Assembly (NCBI GenBank): GCA_037952775.1
Contig: JBANAY010000001.1
Span: forward strand, 5,828,001-5,892,000
Direction: 5' to 3'
From: Clonostachys chloroleuca
Lineage: Eukaryota > Ascomycota > Sordariomycetes > Hypocreales > Bionectriaceae
DNA: 64,000 nt
In this document: positions 63,231 through 64,000 of the stretch, one piece after another
Layout of the letters: every line of letters begins with the position of its first letter
Position numbering within the stretch: the stretch's first letter is position 1
Made by a program: the position numbers and the translations under genes
Notes under the pieces: generated by a model
Seen by the model: only the letters and a program-made list of their open reading frames with translations
Database searches by the model: none
Told to the model about the DNA's origin: nothing

Positions 63231-64000
63231 ATGGATAACTCGGACATAAAAACCAGGTTTCTGATCATATCGGATACCCATGGTGAAGGCCTTCCCATAG
63301 ACTTCAGCCCCGACTTCTACGCCGATGTACTCATTCACTGCCGTGACTTGACAAATCAATCGAAACTGCACGAATTTGAGTCTACTCTCAAGATGATCAG
63401 CAACATCGGGGCGTCCCTTAAGCTCGTGATTCCCGGAAACCACGACTTCACGCTTGACAGGCTAACTTACACCGCACTTCTTCAAAATGGCGATCTAGAG
63501 GCGAAATTGGTCGAGGAGACCTATGGAAAATATGGAAAAGTGGGAGATCTTTTTGCAGCATATCCAGAGATTCAACTTTTGATGGAGGGCACCCACGAAT
63601 TCGACCTGAGTAACGGAGCCCGTCTGTTGCTCTACTCTAGCCCATATACCCCCTCAGAGGGAAACATGGGATTTCAATATTCGCGTGGGGTAGGGCATAG
63701 CTGGGACATAAGAGAAGCGGATGTCGTTATTACGCACGGCCCGCCAGAAGGAGTTCTCGATCGCACCCTCTCAAGAGAGCGGGCTGGATGTCCTCAGCTT
63801 TTTGCCGCGGTGGCTCGCCAACGACCAAAACTGCACTGCTTCGGGCATATCCATGAGGGATGGGGAGCCAAGTTAGTTCATTGGAGGGGGAAAGCGTCAG
63901 AGCATCCGTCTCATTTTACCGACATCGACAACGAAAAGTCGACGTACATCGAGAGTCTGCAGAGTCTTGCAGTTAGAAAATTCGACAACGAGGACACGGC
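63231..64000 (+). CDS. Calcineurin-like metallophosphoesterase, 3' end outside the window
   Basis: Open from ATG 63231 to the window edge (256 codons, no stop), so the gene is partial. Metal-site motifs: FLIISDTHGEG (D-x-H), VLIHCRDLTNQS, KLVIPGNHDFTLD (GNHD), VVITHGPPEGVLD and LHCFGHIHEGWGA (GHxH). This is the layout of the MPPED1/239AB-like branch common in fungi, which act on phosphomonoesters or cyclic nucleotides. The second motif normally reads HxGDLT; here Gly is replaced by Arg next to the metal-binding Asp, which may affect activity. Promoter not evident. Confidence 0.85.
   Translation, partial: MDNSDIKTRFLIISDTHGEGLPIDFSPDFYADVLIHCRDLTNQSKLHEFESTLKMISNIGASLKLVIPGNHDFTLDRLTYTALLQNGDLEAKLVEETYGKYGKVGDLFAAYPEIQLLMEGTHEFDLSNGARLLLYSSPYTPSEGNMGFQYSRGVGHSWDIREADVVITHGPPEGVLDRTLSRERAGCPQLFAAVARQRPKLHCFGHIHEGWGAKLVHWRGKASEHPSHFTDIDNEKSTYIESLQSLAVRKFDNEDT

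Overview
The window looks like nuclear DNA of a filamentous ascomycete (Pezizomycotina, most like Eurotiales such as Aspergillus or Penicillium). The reasons are short GT..AG introns of about 46 to 104 bp, Zn2Cys6 regulators, a HET-domain gene, an F-box remnant, a dynamin-like GTPase with a low-complexity tail, a DUF6604-type gene, an intron-containing tRNA-Lys, and scattered repeats with a C-to-T/G-to-A decay pattern. Genes are monocistronic and mixed in strand. I could not place it to species. Exon boundaries were worked out by hand from splice signals and reading-frame phase.

Layout. 0-10 kb: a TDT/malic-acid-type transporter, a secreted rhamnogalacturonan acetylesterase, then a decayed stretch holding a broken gene cut by an AT-rich repeat, a tRNA-Lys, a dispersed repeat, a pseudogene of the glutathione-dependent formaldehyde-activating (GFA) family, an alpha/beta hydrolase, and a C-terminal fragment of a regulator with a damaged tRNA-Asp copy inside it. 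10-18.3 kb: a coherent group of Zn2Cys6 regulator, stilbene-type carotenoid oxygenase, aldehyde dehydrogenase and SnoaL-like protein. The oxygenase promoter and the ALDH/SnoaL intergenic region share an identical 14-bp palindrome containing CGG-N4-CCG, which suggests one regulon for aromatic cleavage and aldehyde oxidation. 18-34 kb: a second copy of the dispersed repeat, a small four-helix membrane protein, tRNA-Asp, a secreted SGNH esterase, a HET gene with one in-frame stop, an F-box pseudogene with RIP-like stops, a signal-peptide-bearing amidohydrolase and a class II aldolase-family protein. 34-46 kb: an SRPBCC/START protein, a second Zn2Cys6 regulator, a small membrane protein, a dynamin-like GTPase with GLFG-like repeats, and a cytochrome P450.

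46-54 kb is accessory in character. It has an AT-rich repeat-laden block with GGGTA-rich sequence and a ~33-bp minisatellite, a 270-bp terminal-inverted-repeat element flanked by TA, a tiny secreted cysteine-rich peptide with a defensin (CS-alpha-beta) cysteine pattern, and a chimeric gene joining a DEAH-type helicase with degenerate motifs to part of a chromate transporter. 54-64 kb: a D-aminopeptidase-like S12 hydrolase, a DUF6604-like gene with unresolved joins, a secreted protein of four and a half near-identical repeats with dibasic sites (candidate kexin-processed/RiPP-type precursor), a SAM methyltransferase, and a metallophosphoesterase that runs off the window.

The most promising undescribed items are the repeat-precursor gene at 59945-60670, the palindrome-linked aromatic catabolism group at 10-18 kb, the defensin-like gene at 49.4 kb, and the helicase/chromate chimera at 50.3-53.4 kb.
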